NCBI RefSeq assembly: GCF_018343695.1
Contig: NZ_JAGYPJ010000001.1
Location: forward strand, 1,065,001-1,129,000
Source: Lederbergia citrisecunda
GTDB taxonomy: Bacteria > Bacillota > Bacilli > Bacillales > Bacillaceae_C
Length of the DNA stretch: 64,000 bases
Reading direction: 5' to 3'
Both the position numbers and the translations under genes were made by a program. Positions 10,201 to 18,809 of this stretch are shown one piece after another. The notes under the pieces were generated by a model. That model was not told the DNA's origin, made no database searches, and was given only the letters and a program-made list of their open reading frames with translations. Each line of letters opens with the position of its first letter. The first letter of the stretch is position 1.

Positions 10201-10368
10201 CCTGAATCACTTGATCAAGCGATTGAGGCTTTGATGGATATACAAAGCAGCGGAAGATTAGTAGGAATTATCTCGCATGTTCCAGAGTTAAAAGAAAGAA
10301 TTGATGCAAGACTAGAAGTGTTCGCTGACCATAATGGCAGCAAGACAGAATTTCAATTTTTAGGTTGA
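7234..10368 (+). CDS. sbcC: Exonuclease SbcCD subunit C
   Basis: 1044 residues of the SMC/Rad50 type. Walker A GKTGSGKTTIFDG lies near residue 38; long coiled coils surround a zinc hook, GQPCPVCGS (CxxC), near residue 528; signature LSGGESFKSALAL and Walker B ETMFIDEGFGTLD are near the end. The ATPase head drives the SbcD nuclease. It is coupled to sbcD through ATGA overlap and followed by a small membrane-protein gene after 10 bp. Confidence 0.95.
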   Translation: MRPIKLMMQAFGPYADTEIIDFSKLENRTMFVISGKTGSGKTTIFDGISFAIYGRASGDDRVGADLRSQFAQDDIATEVSLEFSLKGNTYYIWRSPQQEKKKSRGEGFTIVNAKAELFIIDPAGERKLLAANVRDTDEKIKEIIQLDANQFRQILMIPQGDFRKLLTSDSKEKEAILQKLFHTELFKQIEEKLKDYANRLKREVELGITERSRQLKNIVYKDNEQLDEALLADHLNDTFILVLLDDLIIEMEKEIELIKHKMEQQKIIRDDAKRHVDAAEDLLKQMKIRDQLIQQKSALLNKESEIIKMKKEIEMAYKANKLQHQEELCQRLKVDLDQFDSRLKNEKDQLASFEIELEKANERVQLEERHAGKRDQLYSELTRLKNMREDVISYESRKGNVKKAEQKLRECQTQITYEKKKLDEKTNEIKEQETKVKELEKLQIQTFEMDKKVTKLEAVLQYLQALNGFTDKEALLEKKIKIKKSELEHAKKVVDDAKESLKVLENQWIAGQAGHLAASLVSGQPCPVCGSIEHPHPSTNTNVQIDENDIKSAKENVESAFSYHSNIEREWLKMGAEADLLKNQIIDTLNNTLNVIPHFSIAEKDIFLLDYEQEIAKTKDSLSDYKSKLKQIPTIEKQVTQLTKEIEEGRLIVERLQETERKLSILHSESTLILENLIRIIPENLRDINKFDIKVQSIENEINKMDDALKAARESFAKISEQVAGTKGMIKNLQENLNTVTESLNIERNIFLEKLEEQNFTSFKHYRDSKKSTTEVNQFDDIIRNFYEELRSIIDRLSDYESRLENKDEPDLDRLHIEFEESEKLYQLLADQFSHLNIQIEKNNEIKKAVTTINQQIKHLESEYELVGHLADITRGQNTYKLSFERFVLASFLDGILDAANARLTKMTNGRYQLLRKKDRSKGNIQSGLELLVFDQYTGQERHVKTLSGGESFKSALALALGLADIVQEYAGGVSLETMFIDEGFGTLDPESLDQAIEALMDIQSSGRLVGIISHVPELKERIDARLEVFADHNGSKTEFQFLG

Positions 10369-10378
10369 AGGTGATCAA

Positions 10379-10558
10379 TTGGAAAAGACATATTTTATTA
10401 TGACGCTAGTATTTGGTTGGTTTATTACAGTAAGTCTTGCAGTCTTTACTTATTATGCGTTTAAACTAGATTATTTAATGATTGGAATAATCATTGCTTT
10501 AATACTGCTAGCATCCATTTCGATGAATATCGTCATGTTTCGAAAATGGAGAAGATAA
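10379..10558 (+). CDS. Small two-helix membrane protein, 59 aa
   Basis: TTG start five bases after GAAGGTGA. The peptide MEKTYFIMTLVFGWFITVSL.. has two hydrophobic helices and a basic tail (FRKWRR). It sits at the end of the sbcDC operon and before a terminator. No family was recognised; strong translation signals and clean coding make it likely real. Confidence 0.65.
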   Translation: MEKTYFIMTLVFGWFITVSLAVFTYYAFKLDYLMIGIIIALILLASISMNIVMFRKWRR

Positions 10559-10562
10559 TACG

Positions 10563-10602
10563 ATTAAAAGACCTGTTATTGAGAGACAGGTCTTTTAATT
10601 TT
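10563..10602 (+). terminator. Rho-independent terminator of sbcDC operon
   Basis: AAAAGACCTGT pairs with ACAGGTCTTTT around TATTGAGAG, followed by a T-rich run. Confidence 0.85.
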
Positions 10603-10714
10603 TTTTCCTATTTTTTTCTTGATTTTTAAGAAATACGATAAATATGATAACGGCGGCAGTAAACATTACAAACATGACACCTGATAGTAATATTGCAATA
10701 CTTGTGATTCCCAA
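10595..10714 (-). CDS. Possible very small membrane peptide, 39 aa
   Basis: A minus-strand TTG at 10714 follows GCGAGGT. The peptide MGITSIAILLSGVMFVMFTA.. is one or two hydrophobic helices ending in a very basic tail. Its 3' end overlaps the sbcDC terminator. There is no homology support, so this is a low-confidence call. Confidence 0.3.
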   Translation of the reverse strand: MGITSIAILLSGVMFVMFTAAVIIFIVFLKNQEKNRKKN

Positions 10715-10875
10715 GACAATACCTCGCTTTTTTCAAATATTACTATTACCATATCACATTCACCGAAATCATTTGTTAAAAGTTTATGACGTTAATATAT
10801 TCAAAAGTCTCACGTCTTCTACTCCAATCAACTAAGCTGAAAAACCAAGAATGAACTTCCAAAGCATTTCAAAAA

Positions 10876-10906
10876 TATAGCGGTCAGTAAAATCCTGACC
10901 GCTATA
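10876..10906. terminator. Terminator for the 10.9-11.1 kb minus-strand gene
   Basis: Perfect stem TATAGCGGTCAG / CTGACCGCTATA with a 7-nt loop. Confidence 0.8.
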
Positions 10907-10911
10907 CTATA

Positions 10912-11121
10912 TTATCCTTTAAAAGAAGAAAATAATTTTATTAACCCTGTTATAATGATTGCCAAGGCAAATATTACTACAACAATCACCGCTATCGTCA
11001 ACAAAATGATTGTTAACGCACCAAGCAGGTTTGATACGCTTGAAATGACGACCAATCCAATGATTGCGTAGGCAGCTAAAATACAAGAGAGATATAACGA
11101 GACTGTATTATTTTGGCCCAT
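10912..11121 (-). CDS. Small hydrophobic membrane protein, 69 aa
   Basis: The start lies behind a strong ribosome binding site (AAGGAGGTG on the minus strand). Nearly the whole chain is hydrophobic, with two helices (CILAAYAIIGLVVISS and ALTIILLTIAVIVVVIFAL) after a polar start MGQNNTVS. Family not recognised. It stands alone with its own terminator and is divergent from the YflT-type gene. Confidence 0.65.
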   Translation of the reverse strand: MGQNNTVSLYLSCILAAYAIIGLVVISSVSNLLGALTIILLTIAVIVVVIFALAIIITGLIKLFSSFKG

Positions 11122-11232
11122 AATTACACCTCCTTAGTAGTATTTTATGTTCTTGTAAAAATCAGTGTGTAGACAAGTATGAAAAACAAGCAATTTACCT
11201 AAATATATTGATTTTTCATATTTTTCACCTCT

Positions 11233-11258
11233 GTTTTAATGATCAAAGAAAAGGGTAT
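11233..11258 (+). promoter_or_regulatory. SigB-type promoter upstream of yflT-like gene
   Basis: GTTTTA at 11233-11238 and GGGTAT at 11253-11258, 14 bp apart, match the general-stress sigma-B pattern (GTTTAA, 12-15 bp, GGGTAT). It lies about 70 bp upstream of a YflT-type stress gene, as expected functionally. Confidence 0.75.
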
Positions 11259-11326
11259 TTTAAACAAAGGCACCAACAGAATATTTGGCATTCAATTAAG
11301 TAATTGTTACAAGGAGGAGTCTTCAC

Positions 11327-11740
11327 ATGGGATCTCAAATAGTAGGAATTTTTGACAGTCAGCAAGAAGTTATAAATGAAATTAAAAATTATGAAGCAAA
11401 GGGAATGGAGCGAAGCAAGTTTTCTGTTTTAGCAAAAGATGAGAGTAAAACTGATTATCTTACAGAGAAAATGGATGTTGATGAGCAGGAACCTGCTAAT
11501 GAAGGAGCATTTGGGCTGTTGGGAGGGTTTCTTGCTGGAATTGGAGGAGGAATAGCTGTACCTGGAATGGCTATACCAGGTATAGGGCCTTTAATGGCAG
11601 CTGGTCCGATAGCTTCTGCATTTGTAGGAAACAATGAAGATTTACGGAATATGTTTATATCAATGGGAAACGAGGAATTAGCGGACCGTTATATGGAAGA
11701 GTTGGATGCTGGTAAGATTATACTTTTTTTAGATGAATAA
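11327..11740 (+). CDS. YflT-type general stress protein
   Basis: 137 residues. N-terminal YflT-like fold (MGSQIVGIFDSQQEVINEI..) with VLAKDESKTDYL, a glycine-rich central segment (GLLGGFLAGIGGGIAVPGMA), then an ..EELADRYMEELDAGKIILFLDE tail. Such proteins are induced by heat and general stress in Bacillus; biochemical role unknown. The SigB-like promoter upstream and the RsbR-like gene downstream fit a stress cluster. Confidence 0.8.
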   Translation: MGSQIVGIFDSQQEVINEIKNYEAKGMERSKFSVLAKDESKTDYLTEKMDVDEQEPANEGAFGLLGGFLAGIGGGIAVPGMAIPGIGPLMAAGPIASAFVGNNEDLRNMFISMGNEELADRYMEELDAGKIILFLDE

Positions 11741-11746
11741 TAAAGG

Positions 11747-11780
11747 AAGCACCTAAGCAATATGCTGAGGTGCTTTTTAA
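11747..11780 (+). terminator. Terminator after yflT-like gene
   Basis: AAGCACCTAAGCA pairs with TGCTGAGGTGCTT around a 3-nt loop, followed by T residues. Confidence 0.8.
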
Positions 11781-11885
11781 TAGGCAGTAATATCCAATTA
11801 ACTTGCGAATTGTTTATGTTTTTCACATAATAAACTTAATACAATAGGTTGTAATAAATAATTTAGAGAGGAAGTACTTATCATT

Positions 11886-12736
11886 ATGGCCCTCCATATT
11901 GAGAGCGAAATGTTAGAATTTTTGAATAAACATATACCGGATATGACATCTGAATGGATTAATAAAACGTATACTAGCGGTAATGGAGTTTATGCACAGC
12001 CGAAGGATTCGGAAGCTTATGATCAATTGCGCCATATGAATAAACAATTTATTTTGGCATTGAATAATTGTATATTTGGAAAAGAGACCTCATTACAAGA
12101 ATGGTCCACCTCCATTGCCTCGGATAGGACACGTACTGCTACACCTCTTTATGATATAATTGTCAATTTCTCAATATTCAGGAGCATTTATTACTCGTAT
12201 ATTGAAAAATTTATTGAAGGGAATTCTAAAGAAGTTTCTGGAAACGAAGTAATAAATTGGGTTCGTATTATTAGCAGAAAATTCGATGATACCAACAGTT
12301 AGTTACAAAAAAATATATGGAAGATTATGAATACATATTCACATCACAACAAGAAACGATTCTTGAGTTAGGTACACCTGTCATTAGGGTAGACAAAAAT
12401 ATTGGGATTATCCCTTTAGTAGGAGAAATTGATACGTACCGTGCATCAAAAATACTTGAGACAAGTTTGAATAAAGCAAGTGAAATGGAGTTAGAATGGA
12501 TTATTCTGGATCTATCAGGAGTACCAATTATTGACACAATGGTAGCAAATCAAATATTTCAGCTTGGAGAAACTTTTCGACTTTTGGATATATCAATGAT
12601 TATTACTGGAATGAGACCAGAAATTGCACAAACGAGTATTAGTTTAGGACTGGACTTCTCCCGTATGAAAACATTTGCTCACCTCTATCAGGCAATGCAT
12701 TATTTACGAGATAATTTAACTATTACAAATCATTGA
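11886..12736 (+). pseudogene. RsbR-type stressosome protein, split by a one-base frameshift
   Basis: ATG 11886 opens a ~135-residue N-terminal sensor-like region (..HIPDMTSEWINKTYTSGNG..). Frame 3 then meets TAG 12300. The STAS domain continues in frame 2: ELGTPVIRVDKNIGIIPLVG, WIILDLSGVPIIDTMVANQ. Adding one T near 12290 gives a smooth join (FDDYQQLVTKKYMEDYEYIF). RsbR paralogues form the stressosome with RsbS and hold RsbT, controlling SigB; Thr and Ser residues around the LDLSGVPIIDT loop are the usual phosphosite region. The repaired length of ~283 residues fits the family. Alternatives are a base-calling error or two separately translated halves; the second has an ATG at 12317 but no good ribosome binding site. 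Confidence 0.75.
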
Positions 12737-12770
12737 GTTTTCTTATTGGACGTGGGAGGAGTATATGTAG

Positions 12771-13394
12771 GTGAAGAAAATAAGCAAAAATAATAAATCT
12801 AGTAAAAAGCAATCTCAACGAAAGCGAATGGTTTTGCTTATTCTTTTTCTTCCTATTATAGCTTTAATGATTGTAGGGATTTATTCAAATAAGCCGCAAC
12901 AATCCGAACCTGAAAAGCCTATGATTCCTGAGGAGTTTATGCCGATTTACTTTGCTGCTGAAGAGGAATTTGGTGTACCATGGTATTTACTTGCGGCTAT
13001 CCATCGGGTTGAAACGATTTTCTCTTCGATGGATCCGATGTTATCACCTGTTGGGGCAGAAGGTCATATGCAGTTTATGCCATGTACATTTGTAGGGTGG
13101 TCTCATCCAAGTTGTTCAGATTTGGGAAAAGGAAATATCCCAGATGACGAAAAAATGAATCCTGAAATCATTGCAAAATATAATGGGTATGGAATAGATG
13201 CAAATGGTGATGGTATTGCAGATCCTTGGGATGTTGAAGACGCGATATTTAGTGCAGCAAATTATTTAGCTAAAAGTGGAGCTGCAAAAGGAGATATTAG
13301 AAAGGCAATATTTGCCTATAACCATAGTGATCAATATGTAGAAGATGTAATGCATTATGTAAATCTATACAAAAATGTTAAAAATGAACAATAA
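12771..13394 (+). CDS. Membrane-anchored lytic transglycosylase
   Basis: 207 residues from GTG 12771 behind GTGGGAGGAG. Basic N-terminus, one helix (VLLILFLPIIALMIVGI), then a lysozyme-like domain: FGVPWYLLAAIHRVET (catalytic Glu region), SPVGAEGHMQFMPCTFVGW, DPWDVEDAIFSAANYLAKSG, AIFAYNHSDQYVEDV. These motifs fit the SLT family that cleaves peptidoglycan glycan strands. Ends in a strong terminator. Confidence 0.85.
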   Translation: MKKISKNNKSSKKQSQRKRMVLLILFLPIIALMIVGIYSNKPQQSEPEKPMIPEEFMPIYFAAEEEFGVPWYLLAAIHRVETIFSSMDPMLSPVGAEGHMQFMPCTFVGWSHPSCSDLGKGNIPDDEKMNPEIIAKYNGYGIDANGDGIADPWDVEDAIFSAANYLAKSGAAKGDIRKAIFAYNHSDQYVEDVMHYVNLYKNVKNEQ

Positions 13395-13395
13395 A

Positions 13396-13417
13396 AGCGG
13401 GAGGCACGCCTCCCGCT
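13396..13417. terminator. Strong terminator hairpin
   Basis: Perfect GC-rich stem GCGGGAGGC / GCCTCCCGC with a 2-nt core loop, between converging genes. Confidence 0.85.
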
Positions 13418-13431
13418 ACTTAATGTTATTT

Positions 13432-13695
13432 TTATGTGTTTCTACGTCCTCTTGCCATAGAACCTAAAATTAGGCTTAACACGAAGACAAGAACTAATGC
13501 TCCAATTAAGGCCGGGACGATTGGTATACCTGCTACATCTGGCCCCCAATTGCCAAATATTGCCCCTCCAAGCCACGCTCCAATTATACCTGCGATGATA
13601 TTTCCAATTATTCCTCCAGGGATATCCTTGCCCAAAATTAATCCTGCAAGCCACCCGATGATGCCGCCTACAATAAGGTATAATAAAAAGCCCAT
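13432..13695 (-). CDS. GlsB/YeaQ/YmgE-family membrane protein
   Basis: About 87 residues, three hydrophobic segments rich in Gly: GFLLYLIVGGIIGWLAGLI, IIGNIIAGIIGAWLGG, VPALIGALVLVFVLS. The GxIGWLAG and NIxxGIxGAxLG motifs are typical of this transglycosylase-associated (stress) membrane family. Start ATG 13695 is chosen over 13704, which sits only two bases from AGGAG. Confidence 0.8.
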   Translation of the reverse strand: MGFLLYLIVGGIIGWLAGLILGKDIPGGIIGNIIAGIIGAWLGGAIFGNWGPDVAGIPIVPALIGALVLVFVLSLILGSMARGRRNT

Positions 13696-13904
13696 TTTTT
13701 TCATCTCCTTTAGGATTGTTACTTGCTTTGAGCTTACGTATATTATTACCTGATAAATTCAAGGATAAACATATTTATCATAAGTAAGATGAAAAATATA
13801 TGGAAATACGTATAGTAGATATAAGAAAAACATTTATATTTTTCTTTAAGGAATATTTTTGGTATTATGAATGGTGGAGTTTTACTGATTAAACGAAAAC
13901 ATCA

Positions 13905-13943
13905 ATAAGTTTTCCTTATTGAAAACCATAACTTTCTTATAAT
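13905..13943 (+). promoter_or_regulatory. CcpC-like dyad and -10 box upstream of aconitase
   Basis: ATAA-N7-TTAT at 13905-13919 matches the dyad bound by CcpC, the citrate-responsive repressor of citB. A TATAAT lies at 13938-13943. A TTGAAA at 13919-13924 is too close to be a standard -35, so the promoter assignment is tentative. The 13705-14054 gap shows no gene. Confidence 0.5.
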
Positions 13944-14054
13944 TTACTTATGAGTGATATTGTCATAAGATAGTATTGAGAGGAAGTTTGGCAAGTAATT
14001 CTCATTTATTATTATTATTTTACTGAAACTATTTTTTGAAAAGGGGGAATAAAC

Positions 14055-16769
14055 ATGGCACAATCTAAAAATGATATTTTTAGTGCACGTTCTTCATTCG
14101 ATGTTGGTGGCAAACGCTATAACTATTATCGTTTGGCAGCATTAGAAGAAGCAGGCGTTGCAAAAGTATCACAATTGCCATATTCCATTAAGGTTCTACT
14201 TGAATCTGTTCTAAGACAAATGGATGGACGTGTTATTAAAAAGGAACACGTTGAAGATTTAGCGAAATGGGCTGATGAGGACAATAATGGTGAAGTACCA
14301 TTTAAACCATCACGTGTAATCCTTCAAGATTTTACTGGTGTTCCAGCTGTAGTTGACCTTGCATCATTAAGAAAAGCAATGTCAGACATTGGTGGAGATG
14401 CTGAAAAAATCAATCCTGAAATTCCTGTTGATTTAGTTATCGACCACTCTGTACAAGTTGATACTTACGGAACCCCTGAAGCATTGAATGTGAACATGGA
14501 TTTTGAATTCGAAAGAAATGCAGAGCGTTATGAGTTTTTAAGCTGGGCTCAAAAAGCATTTGATAACTATCGTGCAGTACCACCTGCTACAGGTATCGTA
14601 CACCAAGTTAACTTAGAATACCTTGCTAGTGTTGTTCATGCTATTGAAACTTCAAATGGAGATTTTGAAGCATACCCAGACACTTTAGTAGGTACAGACT
14701 CACATACAACAATGATTAATGGTGTTGGTGTGTTAGGATGGGGAGTTGGCGGTATTGAAGCTGAAGCAGGAATGCTTGGGCAGCCTTCTTATTTCCCAAT
14801 CCCAGAAGTTGTAGGGGTAAAATTAACAGGGGAATTGCCAAATGCTGCAACTGCTACAGACCTAGCGCTTAAAGTGACTCAAGTTCTTCGTGCTCATGGT
14901 GTAGTTGGAAAATTTGTTGAATTTTACGGACCAGGTGTTGCGAGCTTACCTCTTGCGGACCGTGCAACAATTGCTAATATGGCACCTGAATATGGAGCTA
15001 CTTGTGGATTCTTCCCAGTTGACGACGAAACGTTAAATTATTTACGTTTAACAGGTCGTCCTGAAGAGCAAATTGAACTTGTTGAAAAATACTTAAAAGA
15101 AAACGATATGTTCTTTAGTGTTGATAAGGAAGATCCTGTATATAAAGATATTGTTGAATTAAACTTATCTGAAATTGAGGCTAATCTTTCCGGACCAAAA
15201 CGTCCACAAGATTTAATTCCTCTTTCCAAAATGCAAAGTGCTTTCAAAGAAGCTTTGCAAGCACCAGTAGGAAACCAAGGCTTTGGCTTAGAACCTGCTG
15301 AAATTACGAAAGAAGCAAAAGTGATGTTTAATAACGGCGAGGAAGCAGTTATGAAGACGGGTGCACTCGTTATTGCTGCTATTACAAGCTGTACAAACAC
15401 TTCTAATCCTTACGTAATGCTTGGTGCGGGTTTACTTGCGAAAAAAGCGGTTGAAAAAGGACTGCAAGTGCCGAAGTATGTAAAAACATCACTTGCTCCT
15501 GGTTCAAAAGTTGTAACAGGCTACCTTCGTGATGCTGGGTTAATGCCATATATGTCTAAACTCGGTTTTGACCTTGTTGGATATGGCTGTACAACATGTA
15601 TCGGAAACTCTGGTCCTTTGAAAGATGAAATCGAGAAGTCAATCATCGAGAATGACTTGCTAGTAACTTCTGTACTTTCAGGTAACCGGAACTTCGAAGG
15701 AAGGATTCATCCACTAGTTCGTGGTAACTACTTAGCTTCTCCTCCACTAGTTGTAGCTTATGCTCTTGCAGGTACAGTGGATATCGATCTAAATAACGAG
15801 CCTCTTGGAAAAGATAATGATGGCAACGATGTATTTATGAAAGATATTTGGCCAACACGTGAAGAGGTTGTTGAAGTAGTTCATAAAACTGTAACTCCGG
15901 AATTATTCCGTAAAGAGTACGAAAATGTATTCAGTGATAATAAACGTTGGAATGAAATTAAAACGAGCAATGATCCACTATATAAATGGGATAATGACTC
16001 AACATATATTCAAAATCCACCGTTCTTCGAAAATTTATCTAATGAATTAGAAACAGTAAAACCATTAACTGATTTACGAGTAGTAGCTAAGTTTGGTGAT
16101 TCTGTTACAACTGACCATATCTCTCCAGCTGGTGCTATCGGTAAAGATACTCCTGCAGGAAGATACTTGCTAGAAAAAGGCGTTCAGCCTCGTGAATTTA
16201 ACTCCTACGGTTCTAGACGTGGTAACCATGAAGTTATGATGCGTGGTACATTTGCTAATATCCGTATTCGTAATCAAGTTGCACCTGGTACAGAAGGTGG
16301 CTTTACAACTTACTGGCCAACAGGTGAAGTATCGTCAATCTATGATGCATGCATGCGTTATAAGGAAGACGGAACAGGTCTAGTCGTTCTTGCAGGAAAA
16401 GATTATGGAATGGGCTCTTCACGTGACTGGGCTGCAAAAGGTACAAACCTATTAGGCATTAAAACAGTTATCGCTGAGAGCTTCGAAAGAATTCATCGTT
16501 CAAATCTTGCGATGATGGGGGTACTTCCATTACAATTCAAAAAAGGCGAAAACGCAGAAGTTTTAGGATTAACAGGTAAAGAAGTCATCAATGTTCATGT
16601 TGATGAAACAGTAAAACCTCGTGACATCATAAAAGTAACTGCTGTTGCTGAAGATGGTTCTAAGAAAGAATTTGAAGTACTCGTACGCTTTGATTCTGAA
16701 GTGGAAATTGATTATTACCGTAATGGTGGTATTCTTCAAATGGTACTTCGCGGCAAACTAGCTGAATAA
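14055..16769 (+). CDS. acnA: Aconitate hydratase AcnA (CitB)
   Basis: 904 residues, full length for bacterial aconitase A/IRP type. Cluster-ligand motifs SCTNTSNP and [14 protein letters not shown] are present, with [19 protein letters not shown] near the N-terminus and [15 protein letters not shown] in the swivel domain. It converts citrate to isocitrate in the TCA cycle and in Bacillus also binds RNA when iron is low. AAAGGGGG precedes the ATG; a 15-bp terminator follows. Confidence 0.97.
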   Translation: MAQSKNDIFSARSSFDVGGKRYNYYRLAALEEAGVAKVSQLPYSIKVLLESVLRQMDGRVIKKEHVEDLAKWADEDNNGEVPFKPSRVILQDFTGVPAVVDLASLRKAMSDIGGDAEKINPEIPVDLVIDHSVQVDTYGTPEALNVNMDFEFERNAERYEFLSWAQKAFDNYRAVPPATGIVHQVNLEYLASVVHAIETSNGDFEAYPDTLVGTDSHTTMINGVGVLGWGVGGIEAEAGMLGQPSYFPIPEVVGVKLTGELPNAATATDLALKVTQVLRAHGVVGKFVEFYGPGVASLPLADRATIANMAPEYGATCGFFPVDDETLNYLRLTGRPEEQIELVEKYLKENDMFFSVDKEDPVYKDIVELNLSEIEANLSGPKRPQDLIPLSKMQSAFKEALQAPVGNQGFGLEPAEITKEAKVMFNNGEEAVMKTGALVIAAITSCTNTSNPYVMLGAGLLAKKAVEKGLQVPKYVKTSLAPGSKVVTGYLRDAGLMPYMSKLGFDLVGYGCTTCIGNSGPLKDEIEKSIIENDLLVTSVLSGNRNFEGRIHPLVRGNYLASPPLVVAYALAGTVDIDLNNEPLGKDNDGNDVFMKDIWPTREEVVEVVHKTVTPELFRKEYENVFSDNKRWNEIKTSNDPLYKWDNDSTYIQNPPFFENLSNELETVKPLTDLRVVAKFGDSVTTDHISPAGAIGKDTPAGRYLLEKGVQPREFNSYGSRRGNHEVMMRGTFANIRIRNQVAPGTEGGFTTYWPTGEVSSIYDACMRYKEDGTGLVVLAGKDYGMGSSRDWAAKGTNLLGIKTVIAESFERIHRSNLAMMGVLPLQFKKGENAEVLGLTGKEVINVHVDETVKPRDIIKVTAVAEDGSKKEFEVLVRFDSEVEIDYYRNGGILQMVLRGKLAE

Positions 16770-16793
16770 TGATGTAATCGAAAGCATCTAATA

Positions 16794-16830
16794 AAACACT
16801 TTGCTAACTAAGTTAGCAAAGTGTTTTTAC
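16794..16830 (+). terminator. acnA terminator
   Basis: A 15-bp perfect stem (AAACACTTTGCTAAC and its complement) with a 3-nt loop and a T-run. Confidence 0.9.
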
Positions 16831-16912
16831 TTTAAAAAAAGTTTGAAAATTTGGTTTAATCTTACCGTTTTTAGACAATAATAACAATAGAACAAATGGA
16901 GGAGTGAATGAT

Positions 16913-17041
16913 TTGAGAAGACGTGGGAAGAAAACATTTTTAGATCTTGTTCAAGAAAATAAACAGGCATTATTAAATGATTCACAAGCTTTGGAGAGAA
17001 TTGAAAACAGATTAGACGAAAAACAGATGAGAAGAGCGTAG
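16913..17041 (+). CDS. FbpB-family small basic protein, 42 aa
   Basis: TTG 16913 is ten bases after GGAGG; a GTG at 16904 is too close to it. The peptide MRRRGKKTFLDLVQENKQAL continues LNDSQALERIENRLDEKQMRRA. It resembles the Fur-regulated basic proteins of Bacillus, proposed to help the iron-sparing sRNA FsrA repress targets that include citB. Its place right behind acnA is notable. No clear Fur box was recognised upstream. Confidence 0.65.
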   Translation: MRRRGKKTFLDLVQENKQALLNDSQALERIENRLDEKQMRRA

Positions 17042-17096
17042 CTTGTTCATAATTCCTTTCTTTATGGAAATAGTAATACGGAAGGGAGGAGTATGA

Positions 17097-17240
17097 ATGA
17101 GTAATCCGAAAAGGAGTCAAGTAAATTATACACCAGATAATCTTGGAGAAAAATCAGTTGCTGTTGATGCTAATAAAGGTAAAAAAATGGCAGATAAATC
17201 TGGTCAACATCCCCATATTATTCAAACAAAAGGGGAATAA
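17097..17240 (+). CDS. sspN: Small acid-soluble spore protein SspN, 47 aa
   Basis: ATG 17097 follows GGGAGGAG; the ATG at 17093 is out of frame and stops at once. Conserved stretches YTPDNLGEKSV, ANKGKKMADKSGQ and the C-terminus IIQTKGE fit SspN. Minor acid-soluble spore proteins are made in the forespore under SigG. sspN-tlp order is as in B. subtilis. Confidence 0.88.
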   Translation: MSNPKRSQVNYTPDNLGEKSVAVDANKGKKMADKSGQHPHIIQTKGE

Positions 17241-17284
17241 ATAAATACATCAAGAAAAAATCATCTAGAGAAGGGATGTAACAA

Positions 17285-17518
17285 ATGGACTACAGTCGTA
17301 AACCAAAACCGGATGATCGCAGTGATAATGTAGAGAAGCTTCAAGAAATGGTTCATAACACGATTGAAAATATGGAAGAAGCAGAATCTACAATGGAATT
17401 CTCTAGTAGTGAGGACCAAGAACATATAAAAGCAAAAAATGAAAGACGTCGTGAATCTATTGAAGGAATGCGTGAAGAAATAAAAGACGAAGCTTCAGCT
17501 CATGATACTCAAGAATAA
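17285..17518 (+). CDS. tlp: Small acid-soluble spore protein Tlp
   Basis: 77 residues, highly charged and helical: KPKPDDRSDNVEKLQEMVHN, TIENMEEAESTMEF, KAKNERRRESIEGMREEIKD. These are Tlp hallmarks. Located 44 bp after sspN and probably co-transcribed with it in the forespore. Confidence 0.9.
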   Translation: MDYSRKPKPDDRSDNVEKLQEMVHNTIENMEEAESTMEFSSSEDQEHIKAKNERRRESIEGMREEIKDEASAHDTQE

Positions 17519-17551
17519 TAATTACATTTCAAGAAAATCCCCCATACATTA

Positions 17552-17579
17552 AACCGGCCCAATGCCGGTTTTTTATTTT
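17552..17579 (+). terminator. tlp terminator
   Basis: AACCGGC / GCCGGTT hairpin with T-run. Confidence 0.85.
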
Positions 17580-17713
17580 TGTAATGCTTATTGTTGGTTG
17601 GAGCAGAATTCAACATATTGGTTTAACAGAACATATAATAAAAGTCATATTAATTCAATCACATGGGAGAATGTGATAGAATTAACATATAAATTAGTAT
17701 AGGTGGAATACAA

Positions 17714-18151
17714 ATGGTTATTTCAGAAACGAAAATTGAAGTTCGTTATGCAGAAACAGACCAAATGGGGATCGTATATCATGCAAATTATTTAGTCTGG
17801 ATGGAAATTGGACGTACAAAACTAATAGAAGAATTAGGTTTTAAGTACGCAGATCTCGAGAAAGATGGGATTTTGGCACCCGTGATTGATGTACAAGCTA
17901 CATACATAAATCCTATTAAGTATGGGGATATTGTAACGATTAAAACATGGATTGATGAATATAATGGTTTAAGGACGACTTATGGTTATGAAATTTTTTC
18001 ATCTAATGGAGAACTTGCGGTTACTGGATTTACTAAGCATGTCTGTGTTAGAAAAGAGAGCTTTAAGCCAATAACCCTTCGAAAGTTATACCCAGATTGG
18101 CATGAGGTATATATGAAAGCTAAAAAACCAGACGACATTGAGGAGAAATAA
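17714..18151 (+). CDS. yneP: Acyl-CoA thioesterase, YbgC/FadM type (YneP)
   Basis: 145 residues, single hotdog fold. RYAETDQMGIVYHANYLVWME contains the catalytic Asp motif (ETDQMG-VYHANY) of 4-hydroxybenzoyl-CoA thioesterase-like proteins. It is the first of three tightly spaced genes (yneP, yneQ, yneR). Confidence 0.85.
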   Translation: MVISETKIEVRYAETDQMGIVYHANYLVWMEIGRTKLIEELGFKYADLEKDGILAPVIDVQATYINPIKYGDIVTIKTWIDEYNGLRTTYGYEIFSSNGELAVTGFTKHVCVRKESFKPITLRKLYPDWHEVYMKAKKPDDIEEK

Positions 18152-18152
18152 A

Positions 18153-18464
18153 ATGGCGTTCGGAATTAAGAAAAATGAGCTGCTTCAGTGGAAACGTGAT
18201 ATTGACCAAGGGAAAATAGCCTTTATTACTCATTATTGGCTCGATGATCGTTTTCCTGATTGTCATACTGTTACAAAGGTTGGGTGCAAAGATCTAAAAA
18301 TGCTATCGGAGTGGGGTAAACAATACGGATTAAAAAAAGAATGGATTCATCATAGGAAAGACGGTTATTCCCATTTTGATTTGCTTGGCCAGAAACAAGT
18401 AGAAATATTATTAAATGAAGGTTTAGAAGATCAATTGAAATCATTTTCTCTTTTACATTCATAA
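18153..18464 (+). CDS. yneQ: YneQ-like conserved protein
   Basis: ATG 18153 lies just after the yneP stop with GAGGAGAAA upstream. 103 residues, soluble, with HYWLDDRFPDCHTVTKVGC, WGKQYGLKKEWIHHRKDGYS and HFDLLG. Position and motifs match YneQ; function unknown. Confidence 0.75.
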   Translation: MAFGIKKNELLQWKRDIDQGKIAFITHYWLDDRFPDCHTVTKVGCKDLKMLSEWGKQYGLKKEWIHHRKDGYSHFDLLGQKQVEILLNEGLEDQLKSFSLLHS

Positions 18465-18483
18465 AGGGTAGGAGGATCATTAA

Positions 18484-18783
18484 ATGCAAATTCATTTAAC
18501 AGATAAGGCAGCAGAATGGTTTCATAATGAAATGTTTTTAGAAAAAGGCGAATATGTTCGTTTTTATGTGAGGTATGGTGGATCAAGTCCAATCCAACAA
18601 GGCTTTTCTTTAGGTGTAAATAAAGAAGACCCGATTGATTTAGGTGTCTTGCAAAAAATAGATGGGATTAATTATTTTATTGAAAAAAGAGATACGTGGT
18701 ATTTTGACGGTCACGATTTATACGTAGATTACAACGAAAAACTTGATGAACCTTTATATGAATATAAAAAAAATAACGGTTGA
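18484..18783 (+). CDS. yneR: HesB/IscA-like protein YneR
   Basis: 99 residues starting MQIHLTDKAAEWFHNEMFLE, with VRFYVRYGGSSPIQQGFSLG. This is the HesB/YadR/YfhF fold, but without the C-terminal CGC cluster-binding pair, as in the YneR branch. AGGAGG upstream; terminator overlaps the gene end. Confidence 0.82.
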   Translation: MQIHLTDKAAEWFHNEMFLEKGEYVRFYVRYGGSSPIQQGFSLGVNKEDPIDLGVLQKIDGINYFIEKRDTWYFDGHDLYVDYNEKLDEPLYEYKKNNG

Positions 18784-18806
18784 TCCTTCATAGGGTCAAC
18801 CGTTTT
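18775..18806. terminator. Bidirectional terminator yneR/capA
   Basis: AACGGTTGA-CC pairs with GG-TCAACCGTT across TTCATA, between converging genes. Confidence 0.85.
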
Positions 18807-18809
18807 GCA

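Noticed and set aside
15038-15400. Minus-strand open frame of 120 codons
   Set aside because: Antisense to aconitase; typical shadow frame.
16831-16912. Fur box upstream of the FbpB-like gene
   Set aside because: AGACAATAATAACAATAG only weakly resembles the 7-1-7 Fur consensus.
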